The notes beneath the pieces are model-generated. The model was given only the letters and a program-made list of their open reading frames with translations. It had not been told where the DNA came from and ran no database searches. The position numbers and the translations under genes are program-made. Positions 9,699-19,010 of a stretch of 64,000 bases of DNA are shown here, in pieces. Position 1 is the stretch's first letter, and each line of letters begins with the position of its first letter. Source of the DNA: Streptomyces sp. NRRL WC-3618 (lineage in GTDB: Bacteria; Actinomycetota; Actinomycetes; Streptomycetales; Streptomycetaceae); NCBI RefSeq assembly GCF_001280005.1, contig NZ_LGDW01000040.1, forward strand, positions 1 to 64,000, given 5' to 3'.

Positions 9699-11054
9699 AT
9701 GAGCAGAGTGGAGCTGCCCGACCGTCCGTCGCCGCCCGTTCCACCTGCTGGCCAAGCCGGCCGGAGCGATCTGCAACCTGGACTGCACCTACTGCTTCTT
9801 CCTGTCCAAGGAACTGCTCTACGAAGGCAGCCGATTCCGCATGGCGGACGACCTGCTTGACGCCTACATCCGCCAGCTGATCGAGTCGCACGGCCCGGCA
9901 CCCGAGATCACGGTGGCCTGGCAGGGCGGTGAACCCATGCTGATGGGCCTCGATTTCTTCCGAAGGTCGGTGGAGTCGAGCGGCGACACGCCCCTCCCGG
10001 TCGGCGGATCATCAACACCATCCAGACCAACGGCACGCTCATCGACGACGAATGGGCCCGATTCTTCCGGGACCACGACTTCCTGGTCGGACTTTCCGTG
10101 GACGGTCCACGCGAGCTGCACGACACCTACCGGGTCGACAAGGGCGGCAAGCCCACCTTCGACCGGGTCATGCGCGGTCTGCGGCACTTGCGTGAACACG
10201 GCGTGCGGTGGAACGCGCTCACCACGCTGCACGACGCCAACGCCGCGCGCGGCCGTGAGATCTACGCCTTCCTCCGCGACGAAATGCGGCGCCGCCCACA
10301 TGCAGTTCATCCCGATCGTGGAACGCGTCACCCCGCGCACCCTGCCCCTCGCCAACGACGGCTGGGGCGCCCGTGCCAAGGACCGGCCGCTTTACCGGCA
10401 GGAAGGCGACCGCGTCACCGACCGCTCGGTGACCGGCGAGCAGTACGGCCGATTCCTCATCGACGTCTTCGAGGACTGGGTACGCCGTGACGTCGCCGGG
10501 TTTACGTGCAGACGTTCGACGTGGCACTGGCCAACTGGTACGGGGAGCAGCCCTCCCTGTGCGTGCACTCCCGGACCTGTGGCTCCGCCCTTGCCCTGGA
10601 ACACAACGGGGACCTGTACTCCTGCGACCACTTCGTCGAGCCCGAACACCTGTTGGGCAACATCGGTGACCGACACATGCTCGAGCTGGTCGACTCACCG
10701 CGGCAACGGAAATTCGGCCAGGACAAGCACGACACCCTGCCCCGGTACTGCCTCGACTGCGATGTCCGCTTCGCCTGCCACGGCGGTTGTCCCAAGGACC
10801 GGTTCGACACGACTTCGGACGGCGAAGCGGGCCTCAACCACCTGTGCGCCGGCTTCAAGACGTTCTTCCATCACACCGACCGTCCGATGCGCACGATGAC
10901 CGAGCTGCTGCGCCGGGGACAGGCACCCGCACTGATCATGCGCCGGTACGCGGACGCCGACGCGGACCGGCCGCACAACGCGCCCTGCCCGTGCGCAGGC
11001 GGGCGCAAGTGGGCCCGCTGCCACGGCAGGCCGGTCGCTACGGGACAGCCGTAG
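9699..11054 (+). pseudogene. Anaerobic sulfatase-maturase (anSME) radical SAM gene, frameshifted
   Basis: A ~450-residue radical SAM enzyme of the anSME/AslB family, readable only across several frames. The pieces run from ATG 9699, then AKPAGAICNLDCTYCFF (the CxxxCxxC iron-sulfur site), VAWQGGEPMLMGLDFF, NTIQTNGTLIDDEWARF, VGLSVDGPRELHD, and finally SLCVHSRTCGSALALEHNGD and YCLDCDVRFACHGGCPKDRF (auxiliary cluster cysteines). Frame changes are needed near 9735, 10000, 10290 and 10500. The C-terminus ends with a SEC-C-like zinc motif, PCPCAGGRKWARCHG. anSME converts Ser or Cys of sulfatases to formylglycine, and its likely client, the Ser-type sulfatase at 5176-6906, is also broken. Sequencing error is possible, but neighbouring genes are intact. 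Confidence 0.85.
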
Positions 11055-11176
11055 CGCGAAGCGATGATTTACATGGCCGTGATACGCAAGTTGCAAACGA
11101 CGCGAACAGCTTCTCAATAGTGGGTGCTGTGCGGAAGCGCTTTTCCGCATCCCAGAAACCCCCTGGAGGAGTGCTC

Positions 11177-12562
11177 GTGCCGCAGCCCGTACCGTCCCCA
11201 CCGCGACGCGTCGCACGCGTCCTGCGTACCTCACTGTTTGCGCAGGTTGCTGTCGCGCTTGTGCTCGGGATCGTCGTCGGCAAGCTGTGGCCCGACGTGG
11301 CCACGGATCTCAAGCCTCTCGGTGACGGTTTCACCCGGCTCATCAAGACGATCATCTCGCCGCTCGTGTTCTGCGTGGTCGTCGTCGGCATAGCCAAGGC
11401 CGGAGATCTCAAGGCGTTCGGCCGGATCGGGTTCAAGGCCCTGATCTGGTTCGAGGTGGCGAGCACGCTCGCCCTGTTCATCGGGCTTCTCGCCGCCAAC
11501 ATCGTCCAGCCCGGCTCGGGCATGAACGTCGACCCGTCCACGCTCGACGCCTCGGCGATCGAAGCGAAGACGGCCGGCGGCGCGCTGCCCACGACGACCG
11601 AGTTCATCGTCAACGCGATTCCCACCAGTTTCATCGGCGCCTTTGCCGAGAACCAACTCCTCCAGGTGCTGATCCTGGCCTGTCTGGTGGGCGCCGCGCT
11701 GCTCCACCTCGGCCACACCAAGGTGCCGAAGGTGCTGCCCGCCGTCGAGCAGGCCCAGGAGATCATCTTCGCGGTCGTCGGCTTCATCATGCGCCTCGCC
11801 CCGATCGCCGTGTTCGGCGCGATGGCGGTGCTGATCGGTCAGTACGGACTCGGCGTGATCGAGACGTACGCCAAGCTGATCATCCTGTGCTACGCGGCCG
11901 CCGCGCTCTTCGTCGCGCTGCTCGCCGTGGCTCTCAAGATGGTCACCGGCCTCAGCCTCTGGAAGTTCCTCCGCTACATCCGGGAGGAGATGCTCCTCGC
12001 CCTCGGCACCGCCTCCACCGAGTCCGTGATGCCGCGCGTGATGCTGAAGCTGCGCAAGGCCGGTGCCCGCGATGACGCCGTGGGTCTGGTGCTGCCCACC
12101 GGGTACTCCTTCAACCTCGACGGCGCGTCGCTCTATCTCTCCATCGGGACCCTGTTCATCGCCCAGGCCGTGGGCGTGGACCTCAGTCTCAGCCAGCAGA
12201 TCACCGTGATCCTGGTCCTCATGCTCACCAGCAAGGGCATGGCGGGCATCCCCGGCTCGGCCTTCCTCGCCCTGTCCGCGACCGCCTCCTCGCTCGGGGC
12301 CATCCCGGCCGGCGCCGTCGCCCTGCTGCTGGGCGTCGACCGCATCATGGACTCGATGCGCGTCGTCACGAACCTGCTCGGCAACTGCGTCGCCGTCTTC
12401 GCCGTCTCCCGCTGGGAGGGCGCGCTGGACCTGGAGCGCGCGAAGAAGGTGCTGGACAGGGAGATCGTGATCTCCGAGGAGGACGAAGAGGCAGGGGTGG
12501 CCGAGGTGACCGAAGAAGCTGATGTGACTGCGGTGATCGCGGTGAAGGAACCCGCGAGCTGA
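11177..12562 (+). CDS. dctA: Dicarboxylate/amino acid:cation symporter
   Basis: A 461-residue transporter of the DAACS (DctA/GltP) family, about 8 transmembrane helices and two re-entrant loops. Family signatures are the early GVVVGIAKAGDLKAFGRIGF-like region (CVVVVGIAKAGDLKAFGRI), GTASTESVMPRVMLKLRKAG (serine-rich HP1 tip), PTGYSFNLDGASLYLSIGTL (NxDG motif) and ASSLGAIPAGAVALLLGVDRI (HP2). The usual DRxxxxxR is DRIMDSMRVVTNLLGN. It imports C4-dicarboxylates or acidic amino acids with H+ or Na+. The C-terminal ~35 residues are an acidic tail. GTG 11177 is preferred because GGAGGA lies 7 nt upstream. A possible promoter is TTGCAA-N17-TCAATA at 11091-11119. Confidence 0.9.
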   Translation: MPQPVPSPPRRVARVLRTSLFAQVAVALVLGIVVGKLWPDVATDLKPLGDGFTRLIKTIISPLVFCVVVVGIAKAGDLKAFGRIGFKALIWFEVASTLALFIGLLAANIVQPGSGMNVDPSTLDASAIEAKTAGGALPTTTEFIVNAIPTSFIGAFAENQLLQVLILACLVGAALLHLGHTKVPKVLPAVEQAQEIIFAVVGFIMRLAPIAVFGAMAVLIGQYGLGVIETYAKLIILCYAAAALFVALLAVALKMVTGLSLWKFLRYIREEMLLALGTASTESVMPRVMLKLRKAGARDDAVGLVLPTGYSFNLDGASLYLSIGTLFIAQAVGVDLSLSQQITVILVLMLTSKGMAGIPGSAFLALSATASSLGAIPAGAVALLLGVDRIMDSMRVVTNLLGNCVAVFAVSRWEGALDLERAKKVLDREIVISEEDEEAGVAEVTEEADVTAVIAVKEPAS

Positions 12563-12575
12563 CCTGCGTCGCTCG

Positions 12576-12627
12576 AACGGGCCGTGGGCCTCCTCCGGTA
12601 TTCGCCGGGGGAGGCCCACGGCCCGTT
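12576..12627. terminator. Bidirectional terminator between dctA and the MarR gene
   Basis: A perfect 18-bp inverted repeat (left arm 12576-12593, right arm 12610-12627) separated by a 16-nt loop. Short T-runs flank it, and it lies exactly between two convergent genes: the symporter ends at 12562 and the MarR gene ends at 12633. It is therefore expected to terminate both transcripts. Confidence 0.85.
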
Positions 12628-12632
12628 TCATG

Positions 12633-13103
12633 TCAGCAGCGCCGGTCCGGCGGCGCGCCGGCGCCCTCCGTCAGCGTGTCCAGCAGCCCGCCCAGTACCG
12701 TGCGCTGCTCGTCCGTCAGCGGCGCGAGAATCTCCTCCGCCGCGGCCCTGCGCGCTCCGCGCAGCTCGCTCAGTGCCTTGCGGCCGACGTCCGTGAGTTC
12801 GATCCGGATGACCCGGCGGTTGTCGGGATCGGGCGCCCGGCGGACCTTGCCGCTCGCCTCCAGCGCGTCCACCAGCGTCGTCACCGCCCGGGGGACCACC
12901 TCCAGGTTCTCCGCCAGATCGGCCATCCGCGGTGAGGAGCCGTGGTGCTCGATGTGGTGCGCGAGGGTGCGCAGCAGTCGAGACTGGGCCGGAGTGATGC
13001 CGACTCCGCGCTCTTCCAGTTGGTGCTTGTGGATGCGGTGCAGACGGCGGGTCAGGCTCAGCAACTGGTCGGCGAGCGGACCGTCGGCGTCGGGGGAACT
13101 CAT
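12633..13103 (-). CDS. MarR family transcriptional regulator
   Basis: A 156-residue winged-helix repressor. The N-terminal dimerisation helix (LADQLLSLTRRLHRIHKHQL) is followed by the HTH (GITPAQSRLLRTLAHHI, PRMADLAENLEVVPRAVTTL) and a wing with RAPDPDNRRVIRIELTDVGR. C-terminal helices complete the dimer interface. Such proteins usually repress an adjacent efflux or stress gene until a small ligand binds. The gene is divergent from an ABC exporter at 13201, and an inverted repeat in the shared promoter is the likely operator, so it probably controls both itself and the exporter. Confidence 0.9.
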   Translation of the reverse strand: MSSPDADGPLADQLLSLTRRLHRIHKHQLEERGVGITPAQSRLLRTLAHHIEHHGSSPRMADLAENLEVVPRAVTTLVDALEASGKVRRAPDPDNRRVIRIELTDVGRKALSELRGARRAAAEEILAPLTDEQRTVLGGLLDTLTEGAGAPPDRRC

Positions 13104-13127
13104 AGGGGAACAATATCAGGATGCAGT

Positions 13128-13160
13128 TCATTGTGAGTATAGGTAACAATGAGCTATGCT
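13128..13160 (+). promoter_or_regulatory. MarR operator overlapping the ABC exporter promoter
   Basis: Inverted arms TCATTGT (13128-13134) and ACAATGA (13146-13152) with an 11-nt spacer; the palindrome extends imperfectly to 13125-13155. On the plus strand a -35-like TTGTGA (13131-13136) and a -10-like TATGCT (13155-13160), 18 nt apart, bracket the spacer. A bound MarR dimer would therefore block the exporter promoter. The role is inferred from position and symmetry. Confidence 0.6.
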
Positions 13161-13200
13161 CCGCCAGTCGTCATCCTCACCGGTTCTTCCGAAGGAGCCC

Positions 13201-15000
13201 ATGAAACCCGAACAACATGCCTGGACCCCCTCCGCCGACTCGGCGGACCAGCCGCACCAGGCCCGCCGCATTCTGCGACTCTTCCGTCCCTATCGCGGCC
13301 GCCTCGCCGTGGTCGGCCTGCTGGTGGCCGCGGCATCCCTCGTCTCGGTCGCCACCCCCTTCCTGTTGAAGGAGACCCTCGACGTCGCGATCCCCGAGGG
13401 CCGCACCGGACTGCTCAGCCTGCTCGCGCTCGGCATGATCGTCAGTGCCGTCCTCGCCGGCGTCCTCGGCGTGCTGCAGACCCTGATCTCCACGACCGTC
13501 GGCCAGCGCGTCATGCACGACCTGCGCACCGCCGTATACGGCCGTCTGCAGAACATGTCGCTCGCCTTCTTCACCCGCACCCGCACGGGCGAGGTCCAGT
13601 CCCGCATCGCCAACGACATCGGCGGTATGCAGGCCACCGTCACCTCCACCGCGACCTCCCTGGTCTCCAACTTCACCAGCGTCGTCGCCACGATCGTCGC
13701 GATGATCGTCCTCGACTGGCGGCTGACCGTCGTTTCGCTGCTCCTGCTTCCGGTGTTCGTGTGGATCAGCCGCCGCGTCGGCAACGAACGCAAGCGGATC
13801 ACCACCCAGCGCCAGAAGCAGATGGCCGCGATGGCCGCGACGGTCACCGAGTCGCTGTCGGTCAGCGGCATCCTGCTCGGTCGCACGATGGGCCGCTCCG
13901 ACTCGCTCACCCGCTCCTTCGCCGAGGAGTCGGAGTCCCTGGTCGGCCTCGAAGTGCGCTCCAGCATGGCCGGCCGCTGGCGGATGGCCGTCATCGGCAT
14001 CGTCATGTCCGCCATGCCCGCCGTCATCTACTGGGCCGCGGGCCTCGCCCTCCAGCTCGGCGGCCCGTCCGTCTCGATCGGCACGCTCGTCGCCTTCGTC
14101 TCGCTCCAGCAGGGCCTGTTCCGGCCCGCCGTCAGCCTGCTGAGCACCGGCGTCCAGATCCAGGCCTCGCTCGCGCTCTTCCAGCGCATCTTCGAGTACC
14201 TCGACCTGCCCATCGACATCACCGAGCCCGAGAACCCGGTCCACCTCGACACCGTCAAGGGTGAGGTCCGGCTGGAGGACGTCGAGTTCCGCTACGACGA
14301 CAAGAGTCGCCCGATCCTCGACGGCGTCGACATCACCGTCCCGGCGGGCGGCAGCCTGGCGATCGTCGGCCCGACCGGCGCCGGCAAGTCCACGCTGGGC
14401 CACCTCGTGCCCCGGCTGTACGACGTGACGGGCGGCCGGGTCACCATCGACGGCGTCGACGTCCGCGACCTCGACTTCGACACGCTCGCCCGCGCGGTCG
14501 GCGTCGTCTCCCAGGAGACGTACCTCTTCCACGCCACGGTCGCCGACAACCTGCGCTTCGCCAAACCGGACGCCACCGACGAGGAACTGCACGCGGCGGC
14601 ACGGGCGGCCCAGATCCACGACCACATCTCGTCCCTGCCCGACGGGTACGACACCGTCGTCGGCGAGCGCGGCCACCGCTTCTCCGGCGGCGAGAAGCAG
14701 CGTCTCGCCATCGCCCGTACGATCCTGCGCGACCCGCCCGTCCTCATCCTGGACGAGGCGACCAGCGCCCTGGACACCCGTACCGAACACGCCGTCCAGC
14801 AGGCCATCGACGCCCTGTCGGCCAACCGCACCACGCTCACCATCGCGCACCGCCTGTCCACCATCCGGGGCGCCGACCAGATCGTGGTCCTCGACTCGGG
14901 GCGCGCGGTCGAACGGGGCACGCACGAGGAACTCCTGCGTCAGGACGGGCGCTACGCGGCCCTCGTACGCCGGGATGCCCAGCTGGAGCCGACCGGGTGA
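13201..15000 (+). CDS. ABC transporter, fused permease and ATPase (multidrug/lipid exporter type)
   Basis: A 599-residue half-transporter. Residues ~30-340 hold six transmembrane helices of the ABC exporter type-1 fold. Residues ~355-595 hold the ATPase: Walker A GPTGAGKST, Q-loop VSQETYLFHATV, signature FSGGEKQRLAIARTIL, Walker B VLILDEATSALD and the switch histidine in LTIAHRLSTIRGA. It should work as a homodimer exporting drugs or lipids. ATG 13201 follows GAAGGAG; an upstream in-frame ATG at 13156 would lie inside the promoter. Control by the divergent MarR protein is likely. Confidence 0.9.
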   Translation: MKPEQHAWTPSADSADQPHQARRILRLFRPYRGRLAVVGLLVAAASLVSVATPFLLKETLDVAIPEGRTGLLSLLALGMIVSAVLAGVLGVLQTLISTTVGQRVMHDLRTAVYGRLQNMSLAFFTRTRTGEVQSRIANDIGGMQATVTSTATSLVSNFTSVVATIVAMIVLDWRLTVVSLLLLPVFVWISRRVGNERKRITTQRQKQMAAMAATVTESLSVSGILLGRTMGRSDSLTRSFAEESESLVGLEVRSSMAGRWRMAVIGIVMSAMPAVIYWAAGLALQLGGPSVSIGTLVAFVSLQQGLFRPAVSLLSTGVQIQASLALFQRIFEYLDLPIDITEPENPVHLDTVKGEVRLEDVEFRYDDKSRPILDGVDITVPAGGSLAIVGPTGAGKSTLGHLVPRLYDVTGGRVTIDGVDVRDLDFDTLARAVGVVSQETYLFHATVADNLRFAKPDATDEELHAAARAAQIHDHISSLPDGYDTVVGERGHRFSGGEKQRLAIARTILRDPPVLILDEATSALDTRTEHAVQQAIDALSANRTTLTIAHRLSTIRGADQIVVLDSGRAVERGTHEELLRQDGRYAALVRRDAQLEPTG

Positions 15001-15065
15001 CGTATCCGGTCGAACAAGATGAAGATATGCCAGGTTTGTGACGTTTTGCAGGTTACCGTGCCCGC

Positions 15066-15953
15066 ATGCAGATGAACACTCCGTCACGGAAAACGATTCG
15101 CCTGACGCGCCGTGGCCGGGCCGTCCTCATCGCGACCGGAGCCGTCGTCGCGGCCACAGCCGTGGCGGTGCCACTGCTGAGCGTCGACAGCGAAGGGCAC
15201 CGCCGGCCGACCTCCCTCCTCATCCCGGAGGGCTGGCGCTCCCTCCAGGTGTACGAGGCTGTCGACAAGGCCCTCGCCCTGCCGGCCGGGACCACGAAGA
15301 AGTCGATCGGCAAGGCCCGGCTGAAACTCCCGGGCGACGCCGACGGCAACCCCGAGGGGTATCTTTTCCCGGCGACCTATCCGCTGAAGAAGAAAACCAC
15401 CCCGGAATCCCTGCTGTCGGTCATGGTCGACACCGCCAACCAGAGGTTCGGCGGTCCGCCGGTCACCGCGGGGGCGCAGCGCAACGCCATGAACGTCTAC
15501 CAGGCCGTCACCATCGCGAGCATCGTCCAGGCCGAGGCCGTCGGCAAGCAGGACATGGGGAAGGTCGCCCGGGTCGTCTTCAACCGGCTCGAACGCGGGA
15601 TGCCGCTCCAGATGGACTCCACGATCAACTACGCGCTGAACAGGTCCACGCTGAGAACGACGGCCGGCGACATCCGCCTGAACAGCCCCTACAACTCCTA
15701 CCAGCGCATGGGTCTGCCGCCCACGCCGATCGCCAACCCGGGCGAGGAGGCGATGCGTGCCGCCATCAACCCGACACCGGGCGACTGGTTGTACTTCGTC
15801 ACCGTCAAGCCCGGCGACACCCGTTTCACGGCCGACTACGCCGAACACCAGCGCAACGTCGCTGAGTTCAACCAGAACCAGAAGAACCAGCAGGCACGGA
15901 AGAAGGAGAAGAGCCCGGGTCGGGAGAAGCAAAGCGGACAGCCCGCCAAGTGA
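15066..15953 (+). CDS. mltG: MltG-like endolytic murein transglycosylase
   Basis: A 295-residue protein of the YceG/MltG family. Residues 17-38 form a single N-terminal transmembrane anchor. The catalytic domain carries EGYLFPATYPLKKKTTPESL, the active-site region VTIASIVQAEAVGKQDMGKV with probable catalytic Glu157, PLQMDSTINYALN and LNSPYNSYQRMGLPPTPIAN. MltG cuts nascent peptidoglycan strands at the membrane and sets glycan length. It is shorter than chromosomal MltG, lacking most of the N-terminal LysM-like part, and is probably an accessory paralogue. A Lys/Gln-rich tail ends the protein. It is monocistronic. Confidence 0.88.
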   Translation: MQMNTPSRKTIRLTRRGRAVLIATGAVVAATAVAVPLLSVDSEGHRRPTSLLIPEGWRSLQVYEAVDKALALPAGTTKKSIGKARLKLPGDADGNPEGYLFPATYPLKKKTTPESLLSVMVDTANQRFGGPPVTAGAQRNAMNVYQAVTIASIVQAEAVGKQDMGKVARVVFNRLERGMPLQMDSTINYALNRSTLRTTAGDIRLNSPYNSYQRMGLPPTPIANPGEEAMRAAINPTPGDWLYFVTVKPGDTRFTADYAEHQRNVAEFNQNQKNQQARKKEKSPGREKQSGQPAK

Positions 15954-15986
15954 CCTGACGGCGGGTCACGGCGCCGTACGGGGGCC

Positions 15987-17084
15987 TCAGACAGCGGCAG
16001 GCTCCTGGTCGAGCAGCCGCCTGATGTCCCGTACGGCCGCCCGCCCGGCCCGGTTGGCGCCGATGGTGCTCGCCGAGGGACCGTAGCCGACCAGATGGAC
16101 GCGCGGATCGGCGACCGCGCGCGTCCCCTCGACGCGGATGCCGCCGCCGGGCTCGCGCAGCCTGAGGGGCGCCAGATGGTCGATCGCGGCCCGGAACCCG
16201 GTCGCCCAGAGGATCACGTCGGCGTCGACGCGCTGTCCGTCGGCCCACTCGACCCCGTCCGGGGTGATCCGGTCGAACATGGGCCGCCGGTCGAGGACGC
16301 CGTCGGCGAGGGCCCGCCGGATCGCGTCGTTGAGGGGCAGGCCGGTGACCGACACGACACTCTTCGGCGGCAGTCCCTGCCGTACCCGCTCCTCGACGAG
16401 GGCGACGGCCTCCCGCCCGAACTCCTCGGTGAACGGCCCCTCGCGGAAGACCGGCGGACGCCGGGTCACCCAGGTGGTCGCGGCGGCGTACGGCGCGATC
16501 TCCATCAGATGCTGGGTACCGGAGGCGCCGCCGCCCACCACGACCACCCGCTGCCCGGCGAACTCCTCGGGCCCTGGGTACTGCGCGGTGTGCAACTGCC
16601 GCCCCCGGAAGGTCTCCTGGCCCGGATAGCGCGGCCAGAACGGCCGGTCCCAGGTACCGGTGGCGTTGATCAGCGCACGTGCCGACCAGACACCGTCCGA
16701 GGTCTCGACGAGCAGCCGCCCGTCCCCGTCGCCCTCGCGCACGGCACGTACCTCCACCGGCCTGCGCACCCTCAGACCGAAGGTGCGCTCGTACGTGTCG
16801 AAGTACTCGCCGATGACCTCGGCGGACGGCCGCGCCGGGTCGGCGTCCGTCAGTTCCATGCCGGGCAGCGCGTGCATCCCGTGCACCTTGCCGTACGTGA
16901 GCGACGGCCAGCGGAACTGCCACGCCCCACCGGGATGCGGGGCGTGGTCGAGCACCACGAAGTCACGCTCCGGCACGAAACCGGTGCGCTGCAGGTGATA
17001 GGCGCTGGACAGACCGGCCTGGCCAGCGCCTATGACGACGACATCGACTCCTTGTACGCCATCGCGCACCCCGGTGTTGTTCAC
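15987..17084 (-). CDS. Flavin-dependent monooxygenase-like NAD(P)-binding oxidoreductase
   Basis: A 365-residue two-dinucleotide-binding-domain flavoprotein. An N-terminal FAD site GAGQAG (about residues 19-24) and a central NADP site VVVVGGGASGTQHLMEI are visible, with ALINATGTWDRPFWPRYPG and DVILWATGFRAAIDHLAPL, both typical of the YUCCA/flavin monooxygenase-like group. Such enzymes oxygenate soft nucleophiles or act as putative flavoprotein oxidases. It lies next to the sulfonate-uptake operon with the same orientation, so a link to sulfur or organic nitrogen oxidation is possible, but only from context. Confidence 0.85.
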   Translation of the reverse strand: MNNTGVRDGVQGVDVVVIGAGQAGLSSAYHLQRTGFVPERDFVVLDHAPHPGGAWQFRWPSLTYGKVHGMHALPGMELTDADPARPSAEVIGEYFDTYERTFGLRVRRPVEVRAVREGDGDGRLLVETSDGVWSARALINATGTWDRPFWPRYPGQETFRGRQLHTAQYPGPEEFAGQRVVVVGGGASGTQHLMEIAPYAAATTWVTRRPPVFREGPFTEEFGREAVALVEERVRQGLPPKSVVSVTGLPLNDAIRRALADGVLDRRPMFDRITPDGVEWADGQRVDADVILWATGFRAAIDHLAPLRLREPGGGIRVEGTRAVADPRVHLVGYGPSASTIGANRAGRAAVRDIRRLLDQEPAAV

Positions 17085-17147
17085 GCTTCTACCAACCCGG
17101 GGAGGGGCGAGGATCTTCCCGGCGCCCGGTCCTTCGGGCTCGTCGGC

Positions 17148-18182
17148 TCACGACTCCTTGCTGGGGCGCGGAGCGGTGGTGGACGGGGGCAGGTCGTCGT
17201 TGAAGCGTCGGTCCACGTACTTCGCGAAGTCGACCTTGTTCGGGATCAGCTTGAGGCTGGTGAACGTGTCCGCGATGCGCTGCTCGGACGCGACGAGCGC
17301 GTCGTCGATCGCCACCGGGATACGGGTCGCGTTCGACCGGTTCACCGACGCGAGCGCCACCTCGTACGGCAGCCCGGTGTCCTTCGCCCACACCTTGGCC
17401 CACGCGTCCGGATGCGCGTACACCCAGCCCTGGGCGCGCCGCAGCCGCTCCACGAAGTCCTTGACGGCAGCCGCCTTCTTGCTGTCCTTGAGCGCGGAGG
17501 GCGCCGCCACCTGGAAGTTGAGCCCGTTGACCACCCCCTCACCGTCGGCCAGGACGCGTCCCTGTCCGCCCTTGAGTATCTGCGAGGTGTACGGGTCCCA
17601 CACCGCCCACGCGTCGACGCTGCCGCTGGTGTACGCGGCGAGCGCGTCGGCCGGCTGGAGGTACTTCACCTTGATGTCGTCGAGGGTGAGCCCGGCCTGC
17701 TTGAGGGAGGCGATCAGCTGGTAGTGCGCGGACGAACCCTGCGCCACGGCAACGGACTTGCCCCTGAGATCGGCGGCCTTCCTGAGCTTCGAGTCCTTGG
17801 GGACGAGGATGGCCTCACCCTGGGAGCCGCCACGCAGGGCACCCACCACAGTGATCCGGGAACCGGCGCCGGCCGCGAAGACCGGCGGGGTGTTGCCGAC
17901 GCTGCCGATGTCGACGGCCTTGGCGTTGACGGCCTCGAGGAGCGGCGGGCCGGAGGTGAAGGTGGACCATTTGATCTTGTAGTCCAGGTTCTTGAGCTCC
18001 CCGGCGGCCCGCAGCACCGCCTCCGAACCGCCCTTCTGGTCACCGACGTTGAGCGTGACGGACCCCTTGCCGTCGGTACCGCTGCCGGAGCCGACGGAGG
18101 AGGCGGCAGAGCTTCCGCCGCAGGCCGAGGTGAGGAGGGCGAGGGGGAGGAGCAGCGCGGCGGGGGCGAGGTGTCGTCGCAT
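17148..18182 (-). CDS. ssuA: Aliphatic sulfonate ABC transporter, substrate-binding lipoprotein
   Basis: A 344-residue exported lipoprotein: lipobox LLTSAC around residue 20, then a low-complexity Ser/Gly linker. The SsuA/NMT1-type binding fold follows, with LNVGDQKGGSEAVLRAAGEL, DYKIKWSTFTSGPPLLEAVN and the family hallmark PADALAAYTSGSVDAWAVWD. It binds sulfonates or sulfate esters outside the cell and delivers them to the SsuC/SsuB pair encoded upstream. ATG 18182 is used; a TTG 15 nt earlier is possible. The order on this strand is leader peptide, ssuC, ssuB, ssuA. Confidence 0.88.
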   Translation of the reverse strand: MRRHLAPAALLLPLALLTSACGGSSAASSVGSGSGTDGKGSVTLNVGDQKGGSEAVLRAAGELKNLDYKIKWSTFTSGPPLLEAVNAKAVDIGSVGNTPPVFAAGAGSRITVVGALRGGSQGEAILVPKDSKLRKAADLRGKSVAVAQGSSAHYQLIASLKQAGLTLDDIKVKYLQPADALAAYTSGSVDAWAVWDPYTSQILKGGQGRVLADGEGVVNGLNFQVAAPSALKDSKKAAAVKDFVERLRRAQGWVYAHPDAWAKVWAKDTGLPYEVALASVNRSNATRIPVAIDDALVASEQRIADTFTSLKLIPNKVDFAKYVDRRFNDDLPPSTTAPRPSKES

Positions 18183-18272
18183 GGTTGTTCGTTCCAATCG
18201 TTTCTGCGTTGCTGTTGTGGCTGTGTGGCTGAGGGGGCGAAGCGGGGGTGCGGGGAAGGGAGTTGCGAGGGC

Positions 18273-19010
18273 TCAGGCGGCTTTGGTGACGGTCTCGACG
18301 CCCAGGCGTTCCAGGAGGCGGGCGCGCAACGCGGCGAATCGGGGGTCGGTGATGTCTCGGGGGCGGTCCAGGCCGACTGTCGTCTCGTACGCGATGACCC
18401 CCTCGTCCATCACGAGGACACGGTCGGCGAGCAGCACCGCCTCCTCCACGTCGTGCGTCACCAACAGGACGGCGCAGCCCCGGCGTTGCCACAGTTCACC
18501 GACCAGCCGCTGTGCCGTGACGCGGGTGAGCGCGTCCAGGGCGCCGAACGGCTCGTCCAGTAGCAGGAGATCGGGTTCCCGAACCAATGCGCGTGCCAGC
18601 GAGGCGCGTTGGGCCTCGCCGCCGGAGAGCGTCTTGGGCCAGGCGTCGGAACGGTGGCTGAGGCCGACCTCGGTGAGCGCCTGCTCGGCGACCTCGCGGC
18701 CGGGCTTGCCGGGCAACCCGAGCAGGACGTTTCGCCACACCGACTTCCACGGCATCAGCCGGGGTGCCTGGAAGGCGACGCCCTTGCGGCGCGGTACGAG
18801 GACGGTGCCCGCGATGTCGCGGTCGAGACCGGCGAGGATGCGCAGCAGCGTGGACTTTCCGCAGCCGCTGCGGCCCAGCAGCGCTACGAACTCCCCCGGC
18901 TGGACGTCGAGTTGGAGGTTGTCGATGACGGCACGGCCGTCGAAGGACCGGGTCAGTCCCTCGACCCGTACGGCCGGTGAGGTCACCGTCCGGTGAACGT
19001 GGGTCGCCAT
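18273..19010 (-). CDS. ssuB: Aliphatic sulfonate ABC transporter, ATP-binding subunit
   Basis: A 245-residue ABC ATPase: Walker A LGRSGCGKSTLLRILAGL, Q-loop VAFQAPRLMPWKSVWRNVLL, signature LSGGEAQRASLARALVREPD, Walker [17 protein letters not shown] and H-loop LLVTHDVEEAVLLADRV. The PWKSV segment after the Q-loop is typical of the SsuB/TauB group. ATG 19010 overlaps the ssuC stop region by 28 nt (18983-19010), which indicates coupled translation. It energises the SsuC channel. Confidence 0.9.
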   Translation of the reverse strand: MATHVHRTVTSPAVRVEGLTRSFDGRAVIDNLQLDVQPGEFVALLGRSGCGKSTLLRILAGLDRDIAGTVLVPRRKGVAFQAPRLMPWKSVWRNVLLGLPGKPGREVAEQALTEVGLSHRSDAWPKTLSGGEAQRASLARALVREPDLLLLDEPFGALDALTRVTAQRLVGELWQRRGCAVLLVTHDVEEAVLLADRVLVMDEGVIAYETTVGLDRPRDITDPRFAALRARLLERLGVETVTKAA

